A DNA stretch of 64,000 bases, from the NCBI GenBank assembly GCA_035502995.1, contig DATJTW010000076.1, positions 1 to 64,000 of the forward strand. The letters run 5' to 3'. Every line of letters starts with the position of its first letter. The stretch's first letter is position 1. The stretch comes from CADEED01 sp035502995. Its GTDB lineage: Bacteria > Pseudomonadota > Gammaproteobacteria > Steroidobacterales > Steroidobacteraceae. This document shows, one piece after another, positions 18,998 through 26,289 of the stretch. A model generated the notes under the pieces. It made no database searches. It was given only the letters and a program-made list of their open reading frames with translations, and was not told where the DNA came from. A program made the translations under genes and the position numbers.

Positions 18998-19639
18998 GTG
19001 AGCACACCCGCGAAAAAGAACTACGTACCGATGGTCCTGATCGGCTGCGCGCTCACGTCGCTCGGCGTGTGCTCCATCCTGTTCGTGAACCACATCCTGA
19101 AGAGCGAGGCGCCGCCGCCGAAGAAGCTCGTGCAGGCAGTGAAGATCATCCGCCCGCCGCCGCCGGAAGAATTGCCGCCGCCACCGCCGCCGCCGCCGGA
19201 AGAGAAGGTGGATCTCGCCGATCCGCCGCCGACGCCGGATCCGGTCGCCAGCAACGAACCGCCGCCGGGCGATCTCGGCCTCGACGCCGACGGCACCGCC
19301 GGTGGCGACAGCTTCGGATTGCTGGGCCGCAAGGGCGGACGCGACCTGCTCGGCACGAACGGCAGCGCCTACACCTGGTACGCGAACCTGCTCAAGGGCG
19401 CGATCCTCGAGAAACTGCAGAACCTGAAGGCGGCACGCTCCGGCGCGTACTCCGTCTCCGTGAAGGCGTGGACGCGGCCCGACGGCACGATCGAGAAGAT
19501 CCGCCTCGCGCAGTCCACCGGCGATCGCGAGCGCGATCGCGCCATCGAGGCCGAGCTCGCGACGATCGGCCGCCTCGCGCAGGCGCCGCCGGACGGCCTG
19601 CCGCAACCGATGAGCCTGCGGCTCGTCTCGCGCACCTGA
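18998..19639 (+). CDS. TonB-like energy transducer
   Basis: This 213-residue protein starts at GTG. It has one N-terminal membrane helix (about 10-30), a proline-rich periplasmic spacer (PPPPEELPPPPPPPPEE, about 50-68), a Gly/Asp-rich linker, and a TonB C-terminal-like domain (about 125-213: LLKGAILEKLQN, VSVKAWTRPDGTIEKIRLA). TonB proteins carry ExbB/ExbD energy to outer-membrane receptors. The usual YP motif before the C-terminal domain is not obvious, so the partner may not be an ordinary TonB-dependent receptor. None is encoded in the cluster, where the outer-membrane proteins are TpsB and a porin. Confidence 0.85.
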   Translation: MSTPAKKNYVPMVLIGCALTSLGVCSILFVNHILKSEAPPPKKLVQAVKIIRPPPPEELPPPPPPPPEEKVDLADPPPTPDPVASNEPPPGDLGLDADGTAGGDSFGLLGRKGGRDLLGTNGSAYTWYANLLKGAILEKLQNLKAARSGAYSVSVKAWTRPDGTIEKIRLAQSTGDRERDRAIEAELATIGRLAQAPPDGLPQPMSLRLVSRT

Positions 19640-19661
19640 CAAGAACGACAAAGGATCGACG

Positions 19662-21290
19662 ATGACACGCTTGCATGCGCGCCTCGTGGCGCTCGCCATG
19701 GGCGCGATGGCTTCTCTCGCCAACGCCGCCCCGGCGGACGAACAACGCCTGATCGAGCTGCAGCACACGGTGGAGAACCTGTTGCGCGCGCTGGTCGACA
19801 AGGGCGTCATGACGCGCGAGCAGGCCGAGCTGCTGGTCGCCAATGCGCAGACGAAGGCGCAGACGGAGACCGCGGCCGCGCTCGCCGAGCAGAAGGCCGT
19901 CGAGGAGCGCGACGCCGGCGCCGTGCGCGTGCCGTACGTGCCGCAGATCGTGCGCGACGAGATCAAGAAGGAAGTGCTGACCGACCTCACGCCGCAGGTG
20001 ACGAACCAGGCGGTGGCGGAGGCGATCTCGAACGACGCGCTGGTGCGTGCGCTGCCGGACTGGGTGCGCCGCATGCGCTGGAACGGCGATCTCCGGCTGC
20101 GCGGCCAGAGCGACACGTTCGCGGCCGACAACCTGCCGTTCACCTATACCGACGTGCTCGCGGTCAACGACAAGGGCGGCTTCACGAAGGCCGGCATCGC
20201 GCAGTTCGCGAACACCACCGAGGACCGGCAGCGCCTGCGCATGCGCGCACGCCTCGGCTTCGACGTCGAGCTCGGTTACGGCTGGACCGCCGGCGCGCGG
20301 CTCACGACGGGCAACAACCTGCGCGACGCCGTCTCGACGAATCAGACGATGGGCAACTACGGCGGGCGCTACACCGTCGGCTTCGACCAGGCGTGGCTGC
20401 GCTGGTCCGGCACGAACCGCACCAACCGCCAGTCGCTGACGCTGACCGGCGGCCGCCTGGCGAATCCGTGGCTGTCGTCGGATCTCGTCTGGGACCAGGA
20501 CCTGATGTTCGAAGGCGTCACGGGCAACTACCGCTACAGCTTCTCGCGCGACGACGCGTTCGCGCGCAACTGGTTCTTCACGGCCGGCGCGTTCCCGCTA
20601 CAGGAGCTCGAGCTGTCGAACAAGGACAAGTGGCTGTTCGGCGGCCAGACCGGCCTCGACTGGAAGACGCTGGGCGGCAACCGCTACCGGCTCGGCGTCG
20701 CGTACTACGACTACCTGAACATCTCGGGCACGCGCAACGCGTTCAACAGCACGTTGCTCGACTACACGGCGCCGACGTTCGTGCAGCGCGGCAACACGCT
20801 GTTCGACATCCACAACGACAACAACACGACCAACCTCATGGCGCTGGCCGGCGAGTACCGGCTGGTCGACGTCACCGCGAATCTCGATTTCCCGATCGGC
20901 ACCGCGCATCGCCTCAGCCTGAACGCGGACGTCGTCGAGAACATCGGCTTCGACAAGGCGGACGTGTTCGCGCGCTCGGCGCTCGACGTCGAGGAGAGGA
21001 CGCGCGGGTACCAGGGCGAGCTTGCTTTCGGCAGCGCGCGTTTCAACGAGCGCCATGCCTGGCGCGCCTCGATCGCGTACCGCTATCTCGAGCAGGACGC
21101 GGTGCTCGACGCGTTCACCGATTCGGACTTCCGGCTCGGCGGCACGGACGTGAAGGGTTTCATCATCGGGCTCGACTTCGCGTTCTCGCCGCGCGCGTAC
21201 ACGCGGCTGCGCTACCTGAGCGGCAACGAGATCGACGGCCTGCCGTTCGGCGTCGACATGCTGCAGCTCGACATGAACGCGACGTTCTGA
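19662..21290 (+). CDS. Putative porin (Porin_5-like outer-membrane barrel)
   Basis: This 542-residue protein has a signal peptide (about 1-23), a helical region (about 28-75, ELQHTVENLLRALVDKG) that may anchor or trimerise, and then a beta-barrel from about residue 140 (MRWNGDLRLRGQSDTF). Alternating strands with aromatic girdles follow and the end is a terminal Phe (LDMNATF), as expected for outer-membrane barrels recognised by BamA. The 22-base gap from the TonB-like gene and the 10-base gap to the next gene suggest one operon. It may give the energised complex an outer-membrane channel; the substrate is unknown. Confidence 0.85.
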   Translation: MTRLHARLVALAMGAMASLANAAPADEQRLIELQHTVENLLRALVDKGVMTREQAELLVANAQTKAQTETAAALAEQKAVEERDAGAVRVPYVPQIVRDEIKKEVLTDLTPQVTNQAVAEAISNDALVRALPDWVRRMRWNGDLRLRGQSDTFAADNLPFTYTDVLAVNDKGGFTKAGIAQFANTTEDRQRLRMRARLGFDVELGYGWTAGARLTTGNNLRDAVSTNQTMGNYGGRYTVGFDQAWLRWSGTNRTNRQSLTLTGGRLANPWLSSDLVWDQDLMFEGVTGNYRYSFSRDDAFARNWFFTAGAFPLQELELSNKDKWLFGGQTGLDWKTLGGNRYRLGVAYYDYLNISGTRNAFNSTLLDYTAPTFVQRGNTLFDIHNDNNTTNLMALAGEYRLVDVTANLDFPIGTAHRLSLNADVVENIGFDKADVFARSALDVEERTRGYQGELAFGSARFNERHAWRASIAYRYLEQDAVLDAFTDSDFRLGGTDVKGFIIGLDFAFSPRAYTRLRYLSGNEIDGLPFGVDMLQLDMNATF

Positions 21291-21300
21291 GGAGAAGGCC

Positions 21301-21945
21301 ATGCTGACCCGGATGCGCACGTTGATCCTGCTGCTGCTGGCGCTCGCCGTGCTGGCGACGCTGCCCGCCCATGCGCAGTCCGCGCGGCAGGGCGGCGGCG
21401 GCAACGCGCAGCTGACGCAGCAGTTGCAGCAGCTGGCGGCGGAGCGCACGCAACTGCAGGCCGACAACGCGCGCCTGAAGCGCGAGCTCGACGAGACGCG
21501 CAAGGAGCGCGACTCGCTGAAGGGCGAACGCGAGAACACCGAGAAGAAGCTGCGCAGCTCCGCGGCGCTGGCCTCGCGCGCCTCCGGCGACCGCAAGCAG
21601 GTCGAGGACGACCTGGCGCAGACGCGCGACAAGCTGACCGAGCTGGTGACGAAATTCCGCGAGACCGCCACGACGTTGCGCGACGTCGAGACCGAACGCG
21701 CCGGCCTGCAGCAGCAGGTGCAGGCGGGCGGGCAGGAGCTGAACGCCTGCGTCGACCGCAACGCGAAGCTGTACGCGATGAACGACGAGATCCTCGACCG
21801 GCTCGAGAACCAGGGTTTCTGGACGTCGGTCGCGCGCGCGGAGCCGTTCACGCGGCTGAAACGCACGCAGCTCGAGAACCTGGCCGACGACTACCGCGCG
21901 CGGGCGGGAGATACCCGGGTCGAGGCGGCGACGCCGCCGAAGTGA
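21301..21945 (+). CDS. Secreted coiled-coil protein of unknown function
   Basis: This 214-residue protein has a signal peptide (about 1-26, ...LPAHAQ). A long coiled coil (about 38-145) is rich in Gln, Glu, Arg and Leu heptads. It ends in a compact segment with NAKLYAMNDEILDRLEN and GFWTSVARAEPFTRLKR, ending in a short Pro-rich tail. I cannot name the family. It is the last gene of the ExbB-ExbD-TonB-porin run, 10 bases after the porin with GGAGAAGG as a good ribosome-binding site. A periplasmic scaffold linking the inner-membrane motor to the outer-membrane barrel would fit, but that is inference. Confidence 0.75.
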   Translation: MLTRMRTLILLLLALAVLATLPAHAQSARQGGGGNAQLTQQLQQLAAERTQLQADNARLKRELDETRKERDSLKGERENTEKKLRSSAALASRASGDRKQVEDDLAQTRDKLTELVTKFRETATTLRDVETERAGLQQQVQAGGQELNACVDRNAKLYAMNDEILDRLENQGFWTSVARAEPFTRLKRTQLENLADDYRARAGDTRVEAATPPK

Positions 21946-21971
21946 GCGCGCGGCGCGCGGCCGCGCGCCGG

Positions 21972-21989
21972 GCGGACTAGCTAGTCCGC
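21972..21989. repeat. Perfect 18-bp palindrome
   Basis: GCGGACTAGCTAGTCCGC equals its own reverse complement. It lies 26 bases after the end of the coiled-coil gene. It could be a protein-binding site or part of a transcription end; there is no T tract. Confidence 0.6.
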
Positions 21990-22081
21990 GGCGCGGCGGC
22001 GGGCGAGATCGCGCGGCCTCGCGCGGAATTCACGCCGCTGCCACGAGACCATCACCGCGCCCGCCGACACTCGCGTCCGGC

Positions 22082-22240
22082 GGAGGCGCATTCAAGTCTT
22101 CGAATCGGGCGCATGGATGGTGAGCCGCGATCCCCAGCGCGACTGCTTCCCCGGTGGTCTGGCCGACGAGAGTCGGCCAGCGCTCGGAGCTCGGCTGAGG
22201 CACCGATGGCAACCGATTCGAAGACTTGAGTGCGTCTCGA
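22082..22240. repeat. Long imperfect inverted repeat (about 160 bases)
   Basis: The core arms TCAAGTCTTCGAATCGG (22092-22108) and its exact reverse complement (22213-22229) are 17 bp. Outside them the match continues with a few mismatches (GGCGCAT against GTGCGTC). Inside lies a perfect 9-bp hairpin, CTGGCCGAC-GAGA-GTCGGCCAG (22159-22180). The whole segment can fold into one long hairpin. The 424-base gap 21946-22369 has no convincing gene and is mainly this element plus the smaller palindromes listed beside it. It may be a MITE-like element, an attachment site or a structured RNA. Confidence 0.65.
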
Positions 22241-22289
22241 CGAGCCCGAGCCTCACGCCCGGACGCTAAGTGGCTGATATTTCAAAATC

Positions 22290-22315
22290 GTGGCCTTGCG
22301 ACGTTGTAAGGCCAC
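22290..22315. other. Small hairpin upstream of the PhzF-like gene
   Basis: GTGGCCTT and AAGGCCAC form a perfect 8-bp stem around a 10-base loop, 55 bases before the next start codon. It follows an A/T-rich patch (GATATTTCAAAAT). It could be a leader hairpin or an operator. Confidence 0.4.
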
Positions 22316-22369
22316 TCACGGGGTTTCCCCGGACACCGGCCCGCCATCGCTGTGAAATAATCGCGCCGC

Positions 22370-23212
22370 ATGCAACTTCGCTACCGGATCCTCAACGTGT
22401 TCACGTCGGGCGGCGCGCGCCTGTCGGGAAATCCGCTGGTCGTCGTCGAAGACGGCACCGGCCTCGAGCTCGCGCAGATGCAGGCGCTGGCGCGGCAGTT
22501 CAACGTGTCCGAGACGACGTTCATCCTGCCGTCGAAACGCGCCGCGGCGCTGGTGCGGATCTTCACGCCGGCGTACGAGATGCCGTTCGCCGGCCATCCG
22601 ACGCTCGGTACCGCGCATGTCTGCCGCGCGCTCGGTCTCGGCGGCGACCAGCTCGGGCTCGAGATGCGCGCCGGCATCATCCCGGTGACCGCGAACGGCG
22701 ATCACTGGACGCTGCGCGCGGCCGCGGCGACCTCGCGGCTCGTCGACGTCACGCCGCCCGAGCTCGCCAGGTTGTTAGGCCTGGAAGCCGGCGACATCGG
22801 TTTCCAGCCGCTGTGGATCAAGGCGGGACGCGAGCAGTTGATCGTGCCGCTGACGAGCGAGGAGGCGGTGCGCAAGGTGCGGCCCGGACCCGAGCTGTTC
22901 GAGCGGCTGAAGAGCGCGGATGGCGCGGGCCAGGCGCTGGTGTTCGCGTCGATGGGCGCGAAGAAGATCCTCGGCCGGTTCTTCTTCCCGGACGGCGCGG
23001 CGATCCTCGAGGATCCGGCGACCGGTTCGGCGTGCGCGAATCTCGGCGCGTGGTTCATCGAGATGGGCCGTCGGCCGCCGCTGTCATTCGAGGTCAGCCA
23101 GGGCGAGTTCGTGGGCCGGCCCTCGCTGCTGCAGCTCGAAGTCAACGCGGACAACGAAGTTTTCGTCGGCGGCGACGTGATCGAGATAGGATCGGGGCAA
23201 CTCAATCTCTAG
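22370..23212 (+). CDS. PhzF-family isomerase/epimerase
   Basis: This 280-residue protein has the two-lobed PhzF/DAP-epimerase-like fold signature: YRILNVFTSGGARLSGNPL at the N-terminus, FNVSETTF with the Glu that acts as acid/base in PhzF, PFAGHPTLGTA, and DPATGSACANLGAWF in the second lobe. PhzF itself isomerises a dihydro-anthranilate in phenazine synthesis. No other phenazine genes are present, so this is one of the many family members with unknown substrate. The next gene starts 9 bases later, so co-transcription with the PLP enzyme is likely. Confidence 0.88.
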   Translation: MQLRYRILNVFTSGGARLSGNPLVVVEDGTGLELAQMQALARQFNVSETTFILPSKRAAALVRIFTPAYEMPFAGHPTLGTAHVCRALGLGGDQLGLEMRAGIIPVTANGDHWTLRAAAATSRLVDVTPPELARLLGLEAGDIGFQPLWIKAGREQLIVPLTSEEAVRKVRPGPELFERLKSADGAGQALVFASMGAKKILGRFFFPDGAAILEDPATGSACANLGAWFIEMGRRPPLSFEVSQGEFVGRPSLLQLEVNADNEVFVGGDVIEIGSGQLNL

Positions 23213-23221
23213 GAGCGCTCG

Positions 23222-24523
23222 ATGAGCGTCGACAGCTATCACAAGCGCAAGGTCGGCAACCGCACGTTGTCGCCCGAGACGCAGATGATGGGATACGGTT
23301 TCGATCCCGCCCTGTCCGAAGGTTCCCTCAAGCCGCCGATCTTCCTCACGTCCACGTTCGTCTTCCGCAACGCGCAGGACGGCAAGGATTTCTTCGACTA
23401 CACGTCGGGGCGGCGCCAGCCGCCGCCGGGCACGGCGCCCGGCCTCGTGTACTCGCGCTTCAACAATCCGAATCTCGAGGTCCTCGAGGATCGGCTCGCG
23501 TTGTGGGAAGGCGGCGAGAGCGCGGCGGTGTTCTCGTCCGGCATGTCGGCCATCTCGACGACGTTGTGGGCGTATCTGAAACCCAACGACGTGCTGCTGA
23601 TGAGCGAGCCGCTGTACGGCGGCACCGAGACGCTGATCGACAAGACCCTGCCGGCGTTCGGCATCGGCGCCGTGCGGGTCGCGGATGCGGTGAATCGCGA
23701 GGCGGTCATGGCCGGCGCGAAACGCGCGCTCGAGATGGCGCGGCAGAAGGGCGGCCGAGTCGGCTTGCTCGTCACCGAGACACCGGCGAACCCGACGAAC
23801 AGCCTGGTGGACCTGGCGCTGTGGCGCGAGGCGTCGGAGTGGCTGGCCGGGCAGCAGGGCGGGGCGCGTCCGCCCGTCGCGGTCGACAACACGTTCCTCG
23901 GGCCGGTATTCCAGAAGCCGCTCGAGCACGGCTCGGACATCGTGATGTATTCGCTGACGAAGTACGTCGGCGGGCATTCGGATCTCGTCGCGGGCGGCGT
24001 GATCGGCGCGAAGGCGCTGCTGCAGCCGGTGCGCGCGCTGCGCAGCGCGCTCGGCACGCAGCTCGATCCGAACACCTCGTGGATGATCATGCGGTCGATG
24101 GAGACGCTGGCGCTGCGCATGCGCGCCGCGTCGGACAACGCGGGGCGCGTCGCGGGGTATCTCGCGCAGCATCCGAAGATCGCCAGCGTGAACTACCTGG
24201 GGTTCCTCAAGGCGGGGGATCCGCGGGCCGCGGTGTTCGCGAAGCAGTGCAAGAGCGCGGGCTCGACGTTCTCCTTCTCGATCCGCGGCGGCGAGGCTGA
24301 GGCGTTCCGCATGCTCGACGCGCTGCAGGTGATGAAGCTGGCGGTGAGCCTGGGCGGCACGGAGACGCTGATCTCGCATCCCGCCTCGACGACACACTCG
24401 GGTGTCGCGAAGGAGACGCGCGACCGCATGGGCGTGACCGATGCGCTGATCCGGATCTCCGTGGGCATCGAGAACGCGGACGATCTGATCGCGGACCTGG
24501 AGCAGGCGCTGGCGAAGATGTGA
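23222..24523 (+). CDS. Cystathionine gamma-synthase/methionine gamma-lyase-family PLP enzyme
   Basis: This 433-residue protein belongs to the Cys/Met metabolism PLP-dependent family: YSRFNNPNLEVLEDRLA, AAVFSSGMSAISTTL, ETPANPTNSL, AVDNTFLGPVFQKPL, and MYSLTKYVGGHSD with the PLP-binding Lys at residue 247. It is longer than E. coli MetB because of an insert near GRRQPPPGTAPG. The family covers trans-sulfuration enzymes and gamma-lyases, and sequence alone does not settle which reaction it performs. It has an AGGAG-like ribosome-binding site and follows the PhzF-like gene closely. Confidence 0.88.
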   Translation: MSVDSYHKRKVGNRTLSPETQMMGYGFDPALSEGSLKPPIFLTSTFVFRNAQDGKDFFDYTSGRRQPPPGTAPGLVYSRFNNPNLEVLEDRLALWEGGESAAVFSSGMSAISTTLWAYLKPNDVLLMSEPLYGGTETLIDKTLPAFGIGAVRVADAVNREAVMAGAKRALEMARQKGGRVGLLVTETPANPTNSLVDLALWREASEWLAGQQGGARPPVAVDNTFLGPVFQKPLEHGSDIVMYSLTKYVGGHSDLVAGGVIGAKALLQPVRALRSALGTQLDPNTSWMIMRSMETLALRMRAASDNAGRVAGYLAQHPKIASVNYLGFLKAGDPRAAVFAKQCKSAGSTFSFSIRGGEAEAFRMLDALQVMKLAVSLGGTETLISHPASTTHSGVAKETRDRMGVTDALIRISVGIENADDLIADLEQALAKM

Positions 24524-24526
24524 GTC

Positions 24527-25438
24527 GTGGAACCCAGCACACACACCGGAACATGGGTCCTCCCCAAGGAGTCCTACTCCGCGCGGGTCAACGGCGCCTG
24601 CCTGTGCGGCGCGGTGACGTGGTCGTACGACGGCCCGTTCCAGGCGATGTTCCATTGCCATTGTTCGGTGTGCCGCAAGCATCACGGCACGTTGTTCGTC
24701 ACCACGGTCGTCGGCGCGTTGACCACGTTCCACTGGCGCACCGGCACCGAGAAGATAGGCACGTGGCAGTCGTCGCCGCACGAACGGCGCGCGTTCTGCA
24801 CGGTGTGCGGGTCGAAGGTGCCGCGCGTCGAACTCGAATCGCAGCGCGTGTTCATGCCGGCCGGCGCGTTGACCGGCGAGCTCGGCATCCGGCCGCAGAT
24901 GCACCTGTTCGCCGGATCGAAGGCCGCCGGCTACACGATCGCCGACGGGCTGCCGCAGCACGACGAGTATCCGCCGGGCTGGGGCGCGACCGGGTTGCCG
25001 ACGCCGGCACGACCGTCGCGCGAGGGCGTCGTCAGCGGCTCGTGCGCGTGCAACGCGGTGCGCTTCGAGCTGGCGGCCCGGCCGAAGCTGATGCGGCATT
25101 GTCATTGCGGCCGGTGTCAGCATGCGCGCGGTGGCGCCCACGCGACCAACATCGTGTGGCCGCTGGACGGCGCGTCGTACCTGAGCGGTGAAGAGAAGGT
25201 GGTCGACTTCCCGCTGCCCGGCGCGCAGTTCTTCGGCGTGGCGTTCTGTGCGGATTGCGGCGGTGCGTTGCCGAGGAAGTCGGTGGGGCGCGGGTTCCTC
25301 GTCGTGCCGGTCGGGTCGCTGGACGCGGATCCGGAGATCCACCCGCATTGCCATCAATACGTGTCGTCGAAGGCGCCGTGGTACGAGATCCACGATGGCG
25401 TGCCGCAGTTCGCCGACGCACCGCCGCTGCCGAAGTAA
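24527..25438 (+). CDS. Tandem GFA-domain protein (glutathione-dependent formaldehyde-activating-like)
   Basis: This 303-residue protein starts at GTG, 3 bases after the previous stop. It carries two copies of the Cys-rich GFA/CENP-V fold. Copy 1 (about 22-140) has CLCGAV, HCHCSVCRK and CTVCGSK. Copy 2 (about 165-290) has CACNAV, HCHCGRCQ and CADCGG. In this family the Cys sets bind zinc. Some members were proposed to activate formaldehyde with glutathione, though most are uncharacterised. Single-domain proteins are the usual form, so this is an internal duplication or fusion. The TAA stop is the first three bases of a palindromic repeat. Confidence 0.85.
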   Translation: MEPSTHTGTWVLPKESYSARVNGACLCGAVTWSYDGPFQAMFHCHCSVCRKHHGTLFVTTVVGALTTFHWRTGTEKIGTWQSSPHERRAFCTVCGSKVPRVELESQRVFMPAGALTGELGIRPQMHLFAGSKAAGYTIADGLPQHDEYPPGWGATGLPTPARPSREGVVSGSCACNAVRFELAARPKLMRHCHCGRCQHARGGAHATNIVWPLDGASYLSGEEKVVDFPLPGAQFFGVAFCADCGGALPRKSVGRGFLVVPVGSLDADPEIHPHCHQYVSSKAPWYEIHDGVPQFADAPPLPK

Positions 25439-25477
25439 TGGGGACAGTCCCCGTTTGCTGGCAAAAGGGGACAGTCA
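25436..25477 (+). repeat. Palindromic repeat, copy A (+ orientation)
   Basis: It begins with the TAA stop of the GFA gene: TAATGGGGACAGTCCCC, then GTTTGCTGGCAAAA and GGGGACAGTCA. GTCCCCGTTTGC and GCAAAAGGGGAC form a stem with one mismatch and a tiny loop. Three further copies are at 26247, 43603 and 45073. Copies A and B face each other and enclose two small genes. Confidence 0.9.
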
Positions 25478-25595
25478 TCGCTCGCGGTTTCCGATGACGC
25501 GCGAGCTTCGCTGACACGCCACCTTCACGTCCGCGCCACGCCACGATCAAACTTCTCCGCGATGCTCCTCCCGCCAGGTCGGTTCGGGAGGCCGC

Positions 25596-25871
25596 ATGGA
25601 ACAGACGCTACGCTCCTCGCACGGAGAGGATCGCAAGGACGCCGGCAACAGCTACGAGCTCGAGCAACAGCTCGAAGCCGCCGAACGCCGCTACGCCGAA
25701 GCCCGCGGCGCCAGCACGAAAGCCCGCGAGGAATGGCGCGCGATCTCGGTCCAGCCGGGCGCCACGCCGGCGGCGATCGAGGCGGCGCGAGCGCGGTTCG
25801 ACGCGATCGCCGCGCGCTGCAAGCGGTTGCACGACCTGATCGACTCGCTCGAAGCGAAACTCGATCTGTGA
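25596..25871 (+). CDS. Small coiled-coil protein, paralogue 1
   Basis: This 91-residue soluble protein is almost entirely helical and charged (ELEQQLEAAERRYAEARG, RCKRLHDLIDSLEAKLDL). A GGGAGG ribosome-binding site 5 bases before the ATG supports expression. It aligns over nearly its whole length with the next gene, including L-E-x-Q, A-x-R-R, A-x-A-R, E-E-x-R, A-R-A and a Cys followed by K/R-L. It has no signal peptide or membrane helix. I do not recognise the family. Both genes lie between palindromic repeats A and B. Confidence 0.6.
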   Translation: MEQTLRSSHGEDRKDAGNSYELEQQLEAAERRYAEARGASTKAREEWRAISVQPGATPAAIEAARARFDAIAARCKRLHDLIDSLEAKLDL

Positions 25872-25938
25872 TTCCGCGAAGACTGCCGCGAAAACTTCAT
25901 CCGCGCGCCACATCGCACCGCTAACCTCCGCGCCGCCC

Positions 25939-26232
25939 ATGAACACGGTCACCGAATTCCTCGCCCCGGACGGCTACTCGCTCGAGCGCCAGGTCGCGAT
26001 CGCCCGGCGGCGGCTGGCCGATGCGCGGGCCGCGGCGCATCGCGCCTTCGAGGAATACCGGATCTACGAAGCGCGCGACTCGCATGTCGAGACGATCCGG
26101 CTCGCGCGCGCCCGCGCCGAAACCACGGCCGCGCAATGCCGCAAGCTGCGCGCGGTGCTCGCGAAGATCGAAGCGCTGCGGGACTGCGGCTGCGAGTCGC
26201 CGCCGGTGTCGATCGTCAGGGCCACGGCCTGA
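25939..26232 (+). CDS. Small coiled-coil protein, paralogue 2
   Basis: This 97-residue protein resembles the preceding gene (SLERQVAIARRRLADARAA, RAFEEYRIYEAR, ETTAAQCRKLRAVLAKIEAL). It differs by a C-terminal tail with CGCESPPVSIV. The two probably arose by tandem duplication and may pair as coiled coils, which is inference. No clear Shine-Dalgarno is seen before the ATG, so this start is less certain. The gene ends 14 bases before repeat B. Confidence 0.55.
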   Translation: MNTVTEFLAPDGYSLERQVAIARRRLADARAAAHRAFEEYRIYEARDSHVETIRLARARAETTAAQCRKLRAVLAKIEALRDCGCESPPVSIVRATA

Positions 26233-26246
26233 GCACCACTCGCCGT

Positions 26247-26289
26247 GTGACTGTCCCCTTTTGCTGGGAAACGGGGACTGTCCCCATTA
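26247..26289 (-). repeat. Palindromic repeat, copy B (- orientation)
   Basis: Read on the - strand it is TAATGGGGACAGTCCCC, GTTTCCCAGCAAAA and GGGGACAGTCAC. The TAA (26287-26289) is the stop codon of the - strand gene that follows. It is the inverted partner of copy A, 770 bases away. Confidence 0.9.

Noticed and set aside
22031..22212. A 60-codon frame in the long inverted repeat
   Set aside because: It lies inside the palindromic arms, has no ribosome-binding site and no recognisable protein features.
22082..22240. Integron attC site
   Set aside because: The long imperfect hairpin is attC-like, but I find no RYYYAAC/GTTRRRY core sites and no integrase gene.
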